Assembly: GCF_907165205.1 (NCBI RefSeq)
Contig: NC_058194.1
Span: 3,720,824-3,784,823, forward strand
Direction of reading: 5' to 3'
From: Coccinella septempunctata
Lineage: Eukaryota; Arthropoda; Insecta; Coleoptera; Coccinellidae
Length of the DNA stretch: 64,000 bases
Shown here in pieces: positions 1 to 10,318 of the stretch. The notes beneath the pieces are model-generated. The model did no database searches, had not been told where the DNA came from, and was given only the letters and a program-made list of their open reading frames with translations. Numbering within the stretch: the first letter of the stretch is position 1; each line of letters opens with the position of its first letter. The translations under genes and the position numbers were made by a program.

Positions 1-263
1 AATAGTTGAAAAAAATAACGATTTATTTCTCAATCAACAAATTTGTCATCGATTTATCCGTACCTAATGTAGTATCTTTAGTTTTGTGGCAAATGAGTGA
101 AATAGTTTCATTTGTGAATTACAAGTAAGACGACGCAAAGTCTACTGGGCTTCAAAATTTCAAATCGAATGAATAGGTTTTGGCCCGCCACCTACGACCG
201 ATGCCGCAGAGCAGTAGTTCCGATTTTCACCGATGCGATTTTAGAGAAGCGCTGTTCTAGAGC
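1..263. other. No gene recognised
   Basis: AT-rich sequence without a convincing reading frame or repeat structure. I see nothing to annotate. Confidence 0.5.
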
Positions 264-581
264 CTAGAACCATAGATTAAAAACAGTGTCAACAAATTTA
301 GTACGGGAGTCGGACTTCTTCTCGTTTGGTATTTCTATGATATTAGACAAATTAGGCAAACTCGTTTCAGTATTCAGTTCGTATTGTCTGGTCGCACAAA
401 ACTCGAGAAAGATTTTCCATACATATGTTTTTGATTTAGTTGTATTTTTTGGTATATAACTAGATATAACATCATTAATTGCATCGTCAGATGCATTACG
501 AAATATTCGCGACATTTTTAAAACAATTATCAGTTTGACATTTTTAATCAAAAACTTGATGATCCTCTTTGTCGAAAACAC
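264..581 (-). pseudogene. Possible Crypton / KIAA1958-like recombinase N-terminal fragment
   Basis: Open frame of 105 codons. The likely natural start is the internal Met at 515-513, followed by MSRIFRNASDDAINDVISS. The stretch with KNTTKSKTYVWKIFLEFC resembles the helical N-terminal (core-binding) region of Crypton-type tyrosine recombinases and of domesticated relatives such as KIAA1958/ZMYM proteins, in which a 'kNT..aT......F..fc' pattern leads into the catalytic domain. No catalytic R-H-R-Y region follows. The frame ends after an unrelated tail, so this is at most an N-terminal piece. The family assignment rests on pattern memory only. Confidence 0.35.
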
Positions 582-835
582 CCAACTGAAAAGACCACAT
601 CTAGGGTATTACCGCTGTAATCCTAAGGTGGTTATTATTATTATTATTATTAAACCCGGTTACAGAGTTTAGGTACATTTATAACTTATAAACTCTAACT
701 TAAAAGTAATGAAAAAAAAAACACAACTGTAAAAAAATAGAAACAAGTGAAGTAAAATTAAAATCAAAAAGGAAGGTCATTTAGAAATCAAATAATAGGA
801 ACACGGAATCAACATAACGCCAAATGAACGATAAA

Positions 836-1429
836 TTATGCAGCCCTATTCGATCGCCAGGTGTCAAGTCTATTCTTGAACGCATTGACCGATACAGCAT
901 CCGCAATCTCGCCATGCAGGCTGTTCCAATGGTTGAACACACGGTTGCACAGGAAGTTTTCTCGGCATCTGGTTCGGAAGGCCTCTCGATTCAGCTTGTA
1001 TCGATGTCCACGGAGTTGATTCGTGTTCAGCTCATACAGGTGGGACATATCGACGCCGAACAAGCCGTGCAATGCTCGATATGTAACTATCAAGTCTCCC
1101 CTTGAACGACGATCGGCGAAAGTAGGAAGACCCATCATCTGTAGCCGTTCCTGATAACTAGGACGATTCACTCCAAAGGGAATACGTGTGACACGACGCT
1201 GCAGATTCTCCAATACTGTAGCGTCCCCCACCATCCACGGATGCCAAACCGGACCGGCAAACTCAAGTATTGGTCGAATATACGTTCTGTATAATTTGGA
1301 GATATGCGCCACACCATTACCACGAAACGCGTTCTGGACGATATGTATAAGACGCTTTGCCTTATTAGTTATGTGTAATACATGTTCAGTGCACGACAGA
1401 TCACTAGATATCACCACACCCAGATCCAC
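836..1429 (-). pseudogene. LINE 1 reverse transcriptase, C-terminal part
   Basis: 197-codon open frame covering the region downstream of the RT active site. It starts with MDLGVVISSDLSCTEHV, the conserved 'K.LGV..s.dl....H' block of LINE RTs, and contains YIRPILEFAGPVWHP, the 'y.r.ileya..vW.P' block, then the 'LqrR.tR' segment. It matches the C-terminal half of the ORF at 4450-5502 block for block (for example LRGHRYKLNREAFRTR against LRGHSFKLARETFRTS). It is separated from the palm domain (1518-2039) by a frame break near 1430-1517. Confidence 0.85.
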
Positions 1430-1517
1430 GTGAGATGAACACCATCAACGTAATACTTCAGTTTTGGATTGTTATTACCTAAATGTAGAATTCGACATTT
1501 CGAAGGGTCCAGTGGAA

Positions 1518-2039
1518 TCAACTATTTGGCGCACCAACAAACGACCTTGTCCAAGTCCTCCTGCAAGGTTTCATAGTTGTTAAGGGGCAATTGAAAAACT
1601 TAATATCATCTGCAAATGAAGCATTTTCTGACTTGAATTCATCAGCCAAATCACTCACATACACTAAAAAGAGCAAGGGCCCAAGAACCGAGCCTTGAGG
1701 AACGCCACTGAGCACGCATCGAGGTTCCGATCTATCAGCACCAACCCTGACCTCAAACGACCTGTCAGTCAGAAAGTTCTGAATCCATTTCAAGAGCAAT
1801 CCTCGAATTCCGAAGTTGTCCAGCTTGTATAAAAGTCTATTTATTGGAACTCTGTCGAAGGCCTTCGAAAAATCTAGATAGACCACATCTACAGGAAGTT
1901 TTTCATCCAAGGAAAGGGTCCATTTGTTGAGGGAGCTGAGAAGGCATGTGACAATAGATCTTCCTTTGATGAAACCATGCTCGGTGTCAGGTATGATGTT
2001 ATGATCCAGAAAAAAAGTTAGCATTTTGTCGTATATCAA
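1518..2039 (-). pseudogene. LINE 1 reverse transcriptase, palm domain
   Basis: 173-codon frame with the core RT motifs in order: HGFIKGRS near residue 21, YLDFSKAFDRVP near 54-65 (first catalytic Asp), SGVPQGSVLGPLLF near 111-124, and FADD at 142-145 (the catalytic dyad). After FADD the frame runs into a different C-terminus, so the palm and thumb are now in different frames. A frameshift and small deletions have inactivated the copy. Confidence 0.9.
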
Positions 2040-2285
2040 CCTTTCCAGTATCTTACACAGAATAGAAGTGAGGCTTATAGGTCTAAAGTTTTGTTTATCG
2101 CCATTTTTATGAATGGGTGTTACCAGTGCACTCTTCTATGATAGGGGCAGCATACCAGACTTCAACGATATAGAGAAAATGTTGGATATGGGTAGACTAA
2201 GAGTGTGAGAACATTCTTTGAGCAACCTAGCAGAAAAACCGTCTGGACCAGGAGACGATGAGACATTCAGTGATTGTAATTTCCC

Positions 2286-2672
2286 TTAAACAGTCAAGGG
2301 ATCAATGTCAAAACAAGTAAGAGAAGGGTCGTTGCGAGGAGAAGTCGTAGAAGGTAGTGGTGTATCTGGTTCAGACGTGAATGCCATTGCGAAGGTGTTG
2401 GCCAAAATTTCAGCTGAAGATTTGTGGTCATCTGCAACCACACCATCAGTGTTTTTGACAAGAGGCAGAGAAGGTAAGGTATTGAAAATTCGGCGTGTGT
2501 ATTCAAAGAATTTCTTTTTGTCCTTCGAGTTAGCTAGATCATTCTCAAATTTGGACTTGGCTTCACGTAATCTGTTAGAAAGACTATTGGAGAACACTCT
2601 ATGCCTCTGAAAGTCACAAGTCTGCCTGCTGCGAACATATCTCTGCCATAATGATTTCTTGAACTTAATCAT
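2286..2672 (-). pseudogene. LINE 1 linker between endonuclease and RT
   Basis: 128-codon frame matching the poorly conserved region between endonuclease and RT of CR1/Jockey LINEs: a basic start (MIKFKKSLWQRYVRSRQ), a KKKFFEYTRRIFN segment like the usual 'kkFykyv..r' block, and a 'd..aE.lan.Fa..F.se' block (AEILANTFAMAFTSEPD). It lies between the endonuclease remnant and the RT palm on the same strand, as expected. Confidence 0.7.
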
Positions 2673-2835
2673 TCCGAAAAAGGTTTACTACTATTAATCC
2701 TTGTGGTTCGTGTGGAAGTGTGATCTTCAACAGTTTTGGTAACATACGCGTGAAACTTATTTGATCTCGACTCAACGTGTCCAGTACCAATTATAGTATC
2801 CCAGTCTGTTTTGGAGAACATTTCGTTGATACATT

Positions 2836-4434
2836 CATATTGTACAATTTTGTAATTGATTTGATTAATTAATTTGATTGGATGAAATTTGACACATGAC
2901 TCTAAATCAAGTAATTTTATTGGTTACTATGGTTAGTAAAAAATTATCAGGTGAATTCTGGATTGAATCGTGACAATTTTGAAGCCTAGTTCACAATATT
3001 TCCTTCTTTGCAGTTAAAATACGATATTGAGATATATCGCCTGCTGTCGGATCAGTCATAATCTCAATTTTAACTGAGATTCAAAAGAAAATATTTATTA
3101 TTGAAAATATTCGAATTAAAGAAACAATTGAACGTGAATGAAACGATAATCAAACATATGACCGCGACATATGCGTGACGATTATCGCACTGAGAACGAA
3201 AATTGAAAATAAATGTGTATTTGAAACACCCGAATAATGAAAACAATTTGCCAAATCTATTGAGTGTAGGAAATGAGTAAAACCCAAACTAATATAATTT
3301 CCGGCCCACAAGTATCAAATTTTTACCATGTAGCGTGTAGAATAGGTGTAAGTGGACTGTATATAGGGTAAAATAAGGAAAAATAGGACAAACCTGCATC
3401 AAAGTGTATTTCTGCTCTATAGTATTGCATCAACGTCCAGGAATGTCCAAAATTGTGCACTTTGACCAACAATATTCCAAGATTTTGGATGTTCAACTTT
3501 CCGAAATGTGTCTCCGCTGCGAACTATTTTACATCTGCCTGGTTTTGAAAAGAAAAGGAAAGGAAAAGGGGTATAGGCAACCCATAATACACACCTCTCG
3601 CAACACAATCCGTAAAGTAAAACCACTAGGTACATTTTTCATCCAACTGTTACCTTTCGTTTGATCGGTTGAAGAAATGATTATACAAGAGTTCTTCATT
3701 GTCTCCAAACAGATGGTTATTCATCATTTATCTCTAGTAATATTCCGAACGACATAAGGGTTCATTATAAAATCAAACAAATCTAAGGATAAACTTTTGA
3801 AAGAAAAAAAAAAGTTTGAATCATTTTCTGTCAATACTCAAGTGGAAATAGAAACAAAAGAGTAAGAAAGTAGTGACTATCTCACAAAAAAAACATATAA
3901 CACATCGTTTCTATAAGCGAATCATATCAAGGAAAACCGACGAACGGCTTGCCAACTCATATGTCGGGCATGCCAATCACCAGAAAATGTAACATGGTTA
4001 ATGAAACACCCGAAAAGACCAGATAAACTTAAATAAGTTATTCCCAACATCAAAATACGATCAGTTTATGAAAAACCAGTGACATGGATGCTGAAAAAAT
4101 GAAGAAATCATAATACATGGGGCTACTGAAATATATGATCATATCATAGAAACCTATTCAAACAAAATCAATGATCTCGAAAACACCAATGGACAACAAC
4201 TTATCCTGATGATCGATTTGGTGAACAAAAACAAACCAGTGGATACAGAGCCTGTAGAAGGGTTAGGTTAGGTAAAATTTGTACAGGGACATTCAAATTT
4301 TATTTTTCGTATTCAGAAATCAATAGCTTCTAGAACAAAAAAAGGCTAATTAAACACAACCTTGAATATAGCAATATCGACTGCGCTTAGTATGTGGAAG
4401 CTAAAACCAAAAACACTGTATAGCATACTATACT
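2836..4434. other. Intergenic, unassigned
   Basis: 1.6 kb between two LINE copies. AT-rich, with short scattered frames of up to 86 codons but no recognisable protein motif. I see no clear TIR, tandem array or RNA gene. Probably old, eroded repeat sequence. Confidence 0.4.
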
Positions 4435-5672
4435 TGGTTTACTGTTGACGTGGTTTTCCTCGATTTTGCTAGAGCTTTCGACCGAGTGCCCCATAAAAGA
4501 CTTCTCAAGAAACTTGAACACCTAGGAATCAGAGGTGCCTTGTTGGCATGGATCGGCGCCTTCCTCTCGAATAGAACTTTTCGTGTTAGAGTGGGCGATT
4601 CCTACTCGTCCTCCAATACTCCAGTCATTTCTGGCGTACCACAGGGCTCCGTGCTGGGGCCTATACTATTTCTGCTCTATACGTCCGATCTTCCCCGTCT
4701 CCTCAAGTCCAAAAGTGTCCTTTTCGCCGATGATGCCAAAGTCTATAATAACCCCATATCCGACTCGGACACCCTACAGGACGATTTAGAGACTATTTGT
4801 AAGTGGTGCTCCTATTGGATGTTGCCGCTTAATGTAGAGAAGTGCACTTTGATGCATATTGGTAAAAATAATCCCAACCAGATTTATACCATCGACGGCC
4901 AGCCTTTGCGTACTGTAACATGCCAGAAGGATCTTGGGATTACAGTCTCGAATGACCTAACTTGGACCAATCATATAGGTGACATCGTCTCCAGATCAAA
5001 ACAACTTGCTTTTCTTCTCTTCAAGTGCTTCAAAGGTTGTGATGCCAAAACCTTCAGTCTCCTCTACCGATACTACGTCCGTCCAATCATAGAATATGCT
5101 GGCCCTGTATGGTGGCCTTCCTTCCAGGCAGACAGGAACAGATTGGAGCTACTACAAGGATGGATCACCAGACTTCCTTACGGTGCGGTGCGTCCATCTT
5201 ATGAAGAAAGACTGCGATTGTTCAACATGTCAACATTCGAGAACAGGAGATTGCGAGGGGACCTGATATTCACTTTTAGAGCCGTTCATGGTCATTTCGG
5301 CGATCACATGAAGGATCTCTTCACTTTGAATCGGAATCATCTTCGTGGCCATTCGTTCAAGCTTGCTAGAGAGACATTTCGAACATCTGAGAGACAGTGG
5401 TTTTTGCCCAATAGAATATTCCATCGTTGGAATCGGCTACCCGACAGCGTGGTCGACGCTGCTAGTACGAATGCATTCAAGAATGCCTATGATCGCCTGT
5501 AGTTGTGTATTATCTACTTTTAGAAATTTATCAAGGATGTAGTGATTCTCTTTTTTTTTCGGTTATTCACTTCACTCATGCATGTGTGCTTTTTTTATTT
5601 AGATTGAGTATTATAGGTTCACACCTCTACTCTTGTTGATATTATAATAATAATAAATAATAATAATAATAA
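4435..5672 (+). mobile_element. Non-LTR retrotransposon 2, 5'-truncated
   Basis: LINE fragment that starts abruptly inside the RT domain near 4435, is open to a stop at 5502, then has a short AT-rich 3' UTR and a tail of AAT repeats at about 5645-5672. The abrupt 5' end and the simple-repeat 3' tail are the hallmarks of target-primed integration with incomplete reverse transcription. It is less damaged than LINE 1. Confidence 0.9.
4450..5502 (+). CDS. LINE reverse transcriptase, 5'-truncated but open
   Basis: 350 codons without a stop. RT motifs: FLDFARAFDRVPHKRL near residue 3-18, SGVPQGSVLGPILFLLY near 61-77, FADD at 92-95, KDLGITVSNDLTW in the thumb, YYVRPIIEYAGPVWWP in the C-terminal region. 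The first codon is GTG within the truncated domain, not a natural start: residues N-terminal to the palm are missing, so no active polymerase is expected. RNA-directed DNA polymerase of a CR1/Jockey-group LINE. The open frame suggests this copy is younger than LINE 1. Confidence 0.9.
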   Translation: MVFLDFARAFDRVPHKRLLKKLEHLGIRGALLAWIGAFLSNRTFRVRVGDSYSSSNTPVISGVPQGSVLGPILFLLYTSDLPRLLKSKSVLFADDAKVYNNPISDSDTLQDDLETICKWCSYWMLPLNVEKCTLMHIGKNNPNQIYTIDGQPLRTVTCQKDLGITVSNDLTWTNHIGDIVSRSKQLAFLLFKCFKGCDAKTFSLLYRYYVRPIIEYAGPVWWPSFQADRNRLELLQGWITRLPYGAVRPSYEERLRLFNMSTFENRRLRGDLIFTFRAVHGHFGDHMKDLFTLNRNHLRGHSFKLARETFRTSERQWFLPNRIFHRWNRLPDSVVDAASTNAFKNAYDRL

Positions 5673-5733
5673 CATGGAAGTGTTCTGAATACAAATATGA
5701 CAGAAGGTACTATGTTTTAAGCAAAACGGACAG

Positions 5734-5798
5734 AAAATGCAATCCACCTCATATGAACATTACCCCACAGGTTGTTCATATGAGGTGGATTGCATTTT
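5734..5798. repeat. Perfect 26-bp hairpin
   Basis: Left arm 5734-5759 and right arm 5773-5798 are perfect reverse complements of 26 bp around a 13-base loop. Imperfect pairing continues outward for about 20 bases. It could be a tiny foldback element or a pre-miRNA-like hairpin. It lies between the tail of LINE 2 and the TIR element that starts at 5836. Confidence 0.9.
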
Positions 5799-6479
5799 GC
5801 TATTCCATTTGATAATGATAAACTGCACTTTTTTTTGTATATGTTACGACTAAAGATATGTGTGAACACAAACATAAGATTAGCCGGCTTAACATAGGTT
5901 CAGCTTCGGGTATTTGCTAATGTTAGTTTCTTCTATCTTAAGCCGGCTAACCTTAATTGTAACCAAAGTCCATCGGCTAAAAATGTAGAAGCTAATAGAA
6001 AAAAGCAAAGTATTGGTAAGGTTTGAGGGGCGTAAATTTACGGCAATTAAAAATATGTAAGGAAATTGTAATATAATCAGACCAATAATTCAATGCATTT
6101 TTTGTATGAGTTTCACATATTTTTAATAGCAAAAAAGCATTATGTTAAGCAGTTGATAAATTGATTTGTTTCTACTGCGCCTCAAGCATTCTTTTTAGCG
6201 AATTTAAAAATCTGGCTTGATGACAAAATTCGAGAATATTTTGAGTGTGAGGGAAAACTGTAGAGTTAATGGTTCATCTTGTCATTATTCTTAATTTGCT
6301 AGGGAATTGAATGAGCAAAAGGAAAGACTGAAGACAAGAATGATGCCGCGAATTTTTTCATCAAAATACCAAAGGTCAAATTCAGGAGAAATATAAGTAG
6401 CAGTACCCAATAGTATTTGTAGCTAGCCGAACTATTTGGCTGTTAAGCTTTAAGATGACTGCACTTGAATCCTCCGGGA

Positions 6480-7260
6480 TGATTCAGCAAGGGTGGTGAC
6501 AGGCCGTATTTCGGAATCTATATGTTCAATGACTTGGGAAGGAATATTTAACGAAATCCGCTAGAAAAAGTGTTTCCAACTTCCTTGTCTAGAGTGTGAT
6601 AAGATATATGTAGGCCAAACTAGACAACATTTACAGAGTAGAATTAAACAGCACAAATATGATATTAGAGACATTAAGAATAGTGAGAAGACAGCTTTGT
6701 GTTCCCATTATTTCAAAGATGAACACAAACTTGATTTTTCTAATGAAAAATAATAGATAACGAGCAACATTTTAAGAAAAGAAACATCTTGGAGATGATA
6801 CACATTAACATCAATAACTCTGAAAATTTTAGGTCTGATACTGAACACCTAAGCAGATTGTACAATTCCATCCTGACCAAATACACGAATTCGAGATGAG
6901 TTAATCGTTGTGGTTGTAATATAAAGAATTGGTGTTCCGTGGTTGGTGGCTGACAGTTCATGACTGAGCCTCTTTGAGGTTAATATTTTCTGTAACCCTT
7001 GATTCTGTAATTTTCTAACGTTATTTCGTTTGGACGTGCTTTTATATGATGAATTTTATGATTGATGACTGATGCTTCCTTTTAATTTACGTTCAATTTT
7101 TTTTAAAAACTCTAATTTATAGAGGTAATTTTTGTATTATTGTTGTGTATAGTTGTGTAATCATTCTTAATGTTTTCAGGCCTGATGAAGTAGAAGAAAA
7201 TCTACGAAACGTTGCCAAATATAGTCTAAGAGTTTTTCGGTGTTTGTACTTGTTCCCACT
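6480..7260 (+). mobile_element. Penelope-like element remnant (3' part)
   Basis: 5'-truncated PLE inside the TIR element. At about 6580-6900 the + strand encodes, with stops, the C-terminal GIY-YIG endonuclease: CDKIYVGQTRQHLQSRIKQH (the GIY-YIG core, here IYVGQT), then KYDIRDI, an alternative-frame KKRNILEMIHINI and LSRLYNSIL, which match the C-termini of the intact-looking PLEs at 34.1-35.1 and 44.6-46.8 kb. A hammerhead-like motif follows at 7176-7219. Both are typical of the 3' part of PLEs. Confidence 0.8.
7176..7219 (+). ncRNA. Hammerhead-ribozyme-like motif (PLE remnant)
   Basis: Core CTGATGA at 7182-7188 and GAAAC at 7206-7210 enclose a 5-bp stem II (GTAGA / TCTAC) with loop AGAAAA. 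Stem I can form from GGC (7179-7181) and GCC (7214-7216); the ACGU between would make a minimal stem III, with predicted cleavage after U7213. One extra A separates the core A9 from stem II. Hammerhead ribozymes are known in the terminal repeats of PLEs; activity here is inferred. Confidence 0.75.
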
Positions 7261-8059
7261 AAAAGATTTCTTTTTGGTTTAACCGTGGGGGACACAAAAA
7301 TCATAGTTAACTGTTTCCAACTATGTATTTTCATGTTCATAGTTTTTTTTGTTCTTTTTTGCTAAATTATTAAGGTTGAAGAGAAATTGCAACATTATAG
7401 AAACTATCCTTCGTAGAAAATTTTTCCCTGTACTCAATTATTGTATGGTAGCGAAAATAACCTTTTGGTCACAGAAAAAATATTCTTTATTTAATGTCTA
7501 GTATTTCATTTCCTTGCGAGGTCAGAGTCTGGTTTTTCACAGACCAATTAACTATTCCCCTTCCTATTGTCCTGTGGAAAACTGTATATCTAACTTCTGT
7601 ATGTGAATTTATTTTAAAAAACTTAGGCTCGATTTGAAGAGCACTAATCTCCTAAACTGATGGAAATAACTCATTAAAAATGTTAAATTGAAAACCAATG
7701 GCCGTTTTGTCACAAAACCTTAATACCAAAGCATTCGATGCTATTTTGCATATTTCAATTCCAAAAATTGAAACAAAAACGTGACAGCGTGCGTTCGTCT
7801 TCTTCCATTCGACCATTAAAAAGATATCACCCCTCTGCGTGTCCATCGAATACATTTTTAGCCGTTTCATTTTGGGTAATATGCACATTAGGCGGCTAAA
7901 GATGAAATTCCCTGACGCAGATGAATACTTCATCGAACTTTAGCCGATCCTCGAGTATAAACCTAAGTTTAGCCGGCTAATCTTAAGTTTATCTATGCTC
8001 ACACCTACCTTTAGCCGCAACATATACATAGACCATTCCAGCAGACGGAATGAAGAAAA

Positions 8060-9003
8060 TTTATTGGTCAAATAATCTCAGTACAAATACTCCATTATAT
8101 CAGGTGATTTCAACCCAAAGAAGCAAAAAAGTCACAGATAGAAAATTTCCTCGAAAAGTTAGACATCAATGAAATTAACACGACATCAACATTTTTTGGA
8201 GAACAATCCAGACCCTACACCGGATTTATTATTTTGCACAAGAAACATAAGAAGCAACACTGAAAACATCAAGCTCACTCCAGACCTTGGAAAAAACATC
8301 TAGGCATAGAATTTACAGTGAATATGTTAAGAAAGCTTACGCAGTACTACTGCCTACTGAAGAATACATGACACATGACGCACTATCATTATTCATTAAC
8401 CAGAATGATAAAAGGCCAAAAATCCACTTATTTGAAAAAATAAGAGTGAAAACCTTCTAATATCTTGGGTAGCAGCTTAACGAGAGAACATCATTCAAGA
8501 GATCTGTGTAAGAGTAGCACAAGCTCTCGTGCTACTTTCTCAAAAATGAGTAGTAAACTTTGCAGCAGAAATATAAGCTTGCCCCTGCGTATCCGAATAC
8601 ACCGCTGCTCATATTCAGCATACTTTACTATGAAATGGAGGCTTCGATCTTGACGGTTGATAAACCCGAGGCCTTTGGAATGTGAACCTAGAGGAGGATG
8701 ATGAAAATTTCCTGGGTAGATAAAGCAATTACCGAGGTACTTAAAAGTCTTAATAAAACAACGGAAGTGTTGTTCACACTGAAGAAGCGCAAGCTGAGGT
8801 CTTTCGATCACATTTTTAGGATTGAGAAGTATAGCCCTCGCTATAGCCATTTGATAGTCATCAAATTCTCAAGCCAGGATACCCCATCCTGGCTTAAGAA
8901 TTTGAGACAATTGTTTGGAGACAGCACCTCCACCATGTCCGGGCGAGCTGTAGACAAAGTTCAGATAGCTGATTACTTATTGCTGGATGTGTTGGACGGA
9001 TAA
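8060..9003 (+). mobile_element. RTE-like non-LTR retrotransposon remnant
   Basis: Degenerate LINE of a different type. About 8100-8280 encodes an endonuclease-like stretch with stops (GDFNPK, LEKLDINEINTTSTFF). 8440-8650 encodes FKYLGSSLTRE followed by SLPLRIRIHRCSYSAYF, the RT C-terminal block usually written 'fkYLGs.it.dg......I..Ri..a', and 8698-9003 encodes the last block. The central RT palm is missing. The remnant abuts an opposite-strand LINE fragment at 9004. Confidence 0.75.
8698..9003 (+). pseudogene. C-terminal block of RTE-like endonuclease-reverse transcriptase
   Basis: 101-codon frame with ISWVDKAITEVLKSL, then EVLFTLKKRKLRSFDHIFR and SWLKNLRQLFG. These correspond to the conserved C-terminal blocks of a very common insect LINE group ('isW.d.v.N..vl.......l...ikkRkl.y.GHi.R' and 'sWlknLr.w'). 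The family GH is DH here, one sign of decay. It lacks the catalytic domain and is not expected to be functional. Confidence 0.8.
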
Positions 9004-9610
9004 ACCAAACCTGCCACTGCGACCAAGCGGTCTATTGTAGCACACAGGCAAGCTCATAGAGCTAGATCTCTCCCTCCTACCCAAAAAGGAGATGATCATC
9101 TTCGGAGAACTCCATGTCTAACCCTGTCTGCCGCCGGGCAGTCACAGAGGATATGCTCAATTGTTTCGTCCTCCTCTAAGCAGAGTCTACAGAGCGGGTC
9201 ATTGACGATGTTAAGCTTTTTAAGGTGGGCTCTGAGTCTACAGTGTCCTGTGAAAGCCGCTATAATAGATCTCAGATTTGTTCTAGAAAATCCAGCAAAC
9301 GTCTGGTGTATGGGCGGGGAGGCACTGAAATAGCCCTATGCGAGTAACGCAATTCAGGACGGTTGCGCCAGTACTCCTGGACCTTTTGCCTTATCTAGCT
9401 GTCCCTGATTGAGGAATTGGAAATTCCTATACTGGGTTATGGGCCAATAAGCGTTGATGTTGCGCCTTCTCTGGCTAGAGCATCCGATGCATCGTTGCCC
9501 CTGAAGCCAGAGTATCAAGGTACCCAAATCAGTTGCAGTCTGTTCAACTTCCCAATTTGGAGAGTTCAGATAAGTTCAGATATCACTGATGATTCCTACG
9601 TCTGAGTAGG
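9004..9610 (-). mobile_element. LINE fragment with RNase H and C-terminal zinc-knuckle region
   Basis: On the minus strand, with stops, about 9560-9440 encodes GNDASDALAREGA, the 'GNe.aD.lAk.ga' block of the RNase H domain of I/R1-group LINEs; 9400-9330 gives EYWRNRPELRYSHRAIS; and 9250-9130 gives GHCRLRAHLKKLNI followed by PLCRLCLEEDETIEHILCDC, the Cys/His-rich C-terminal motif. It is a 5'-truncated, mutated copy. A second relic of the same C-terminal region lies at about 39895-40117, also on the minus strand. Confidence 0.8.
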
Positions 9611-9710
9611 ACACAGCACCTAAAGAAAAAGAAGAAGTTTTATGTATGACATTTTAAGTCTATATCAGCGAGGTGCCTTTCTTGATGTCTTTCAATAATA
9701 ATAATAATAA

Positions 9711-9739
9711 CTATTTGACCCGGCGAACTTTTTTTCGCC
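9711..9739 (-). other. Helitron 3' terminus: hairpin plus ATAG end
   Basis: On the minus strand GGCGAA and TTCGCC (9739-9734 / 9727-9722) form a 6-bp stem with a 6-base A-rich loop. After GGGTCAA the element ends in ATAG, followed by T of the flank (TTATTATT). Helitrons end in CTRR preceded by a short hairpin and insert between A and T; this end fits with one change (A for C). The flank is an AAT-repeat. Confidence 0.6.
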
Positions 9740-9910
9740 TTAGAGATACATAAAGTTGTACTAACCATTGGTATTTTTTAAGCAGGAGATATATTAGGTG
9801 AAATTAAAGTTCAAAATATGCAAAAAATATAATTATATTGAAATAGGTACGTACATTGTTATTTACATTGAAAGAATTCCCTTTAATTAAGAGGTAGGTA
9901 CCGAATTGTT

Positions 9911-10210
9911 CTACATATTATAAATTTTTGTTTTGAATATTTTACAATTCCTCCATTCTAGTACCTTGTGATGAACGACATTTTCAGTTTTTTTCCCGGG
10001 TGCGAGAATGAATAGGGCAAAAGGTTTGCCGACTCGTGAATACGCAACATACAACTGGCCATGAGAAAAACAATTATTTATTAGATTTAAGCCACAGACA
10101 CCCAAGGACTGGCCTTGCGATTCGTTAATTGTCATAGCAAACGCAAGACGAATAGGAAATTGAATTCTCTTAAACCATTGAGTATCAAACCCAGTGGGTT
10201 TAATACTCAA
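9911..10210 (-). pseudogene. Helitron helicase, C-terminal part
   Basis: 99-codon frame with IQFPIRLAFAMTINESQGQS, the helicase motif V-like 'R.Q.P...aFamTINKsQGQt' block, and QLYVAYSRVGKP, the motif VI 'qlYVA.SRv' block of Pif1-type SF1 helicases found in Helitrons. Family Lys is Glu in TINES. The frame ends 200 bp before the predicted 3' hairpin. It is separated from the preceding helicase block by a frameshift near 10211-10318. Confidence 0.85.
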
Positions 10211-10318
10211 TGCTTAAACTCAAATGGCATATCTGTTGGGATTCTCGGACTTCTGGGAATAAGAACTTGCTCACCTTTATACTTTCCTTTGAGTATCGTG
10301 CAACGGATCACGTTACTT

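Larger units (their letters stand above)
641..2835 (-). mobile_element. Non-LTR retrotransposon 1 (CR1/Jockey group), degenerate
   Basis: Minus-strand LINE. Read 5' to 3' on that strand it has the end of an endonuclease-type region (about 2835-2680, with DWDTIIGTGHVESRSNKF), a linker, the reverse transcriptase palm, and the thumb/C-terminal region, then a 3' UTR ending near a TTA-repeat (about 632-652 on +), which fits the simple-repeat tails of CR1/Jockey-like LINEs. The coding region is split among several frames, so this copy is dead. It is 5'-truncated within the endonuclease. The element at 4435-5672 has the same organisation and closely similar RT motifs, suggesting one family or two close ones. 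Confidence 0.85.
5836..8028. mobile_element. TIR DNA transposon, non-autonomous, with AGCCGGCT subterminal motifs
   Basis: The ends 5836-5900 and 7962-8028 are inverted copies of about 65 bp at roughly 80% identity. Both contain TGTATATGTT at the tip, a CTAAAG block, and AGATTAGCCGGCT further in. The palindromic AGCCGGCT and related GCCGGCTAA/GGCGGCTAA motifs recur several times near both ends (for example near 5883, 5942, 7893 and 7972), as expected for transposase-binding subterminal repeats. No transposase frame is visible. The middle holds a PLE remnant (about 6480-7260). Superfamily unknown. Confidence 0.65.

Noticed and set aside
4261..4275. GGTTAGGTTAGG as a telomere-repeat (TTAGG) tract
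   Set aside because: Only two units; far too short for an interstitial telomere sequence.
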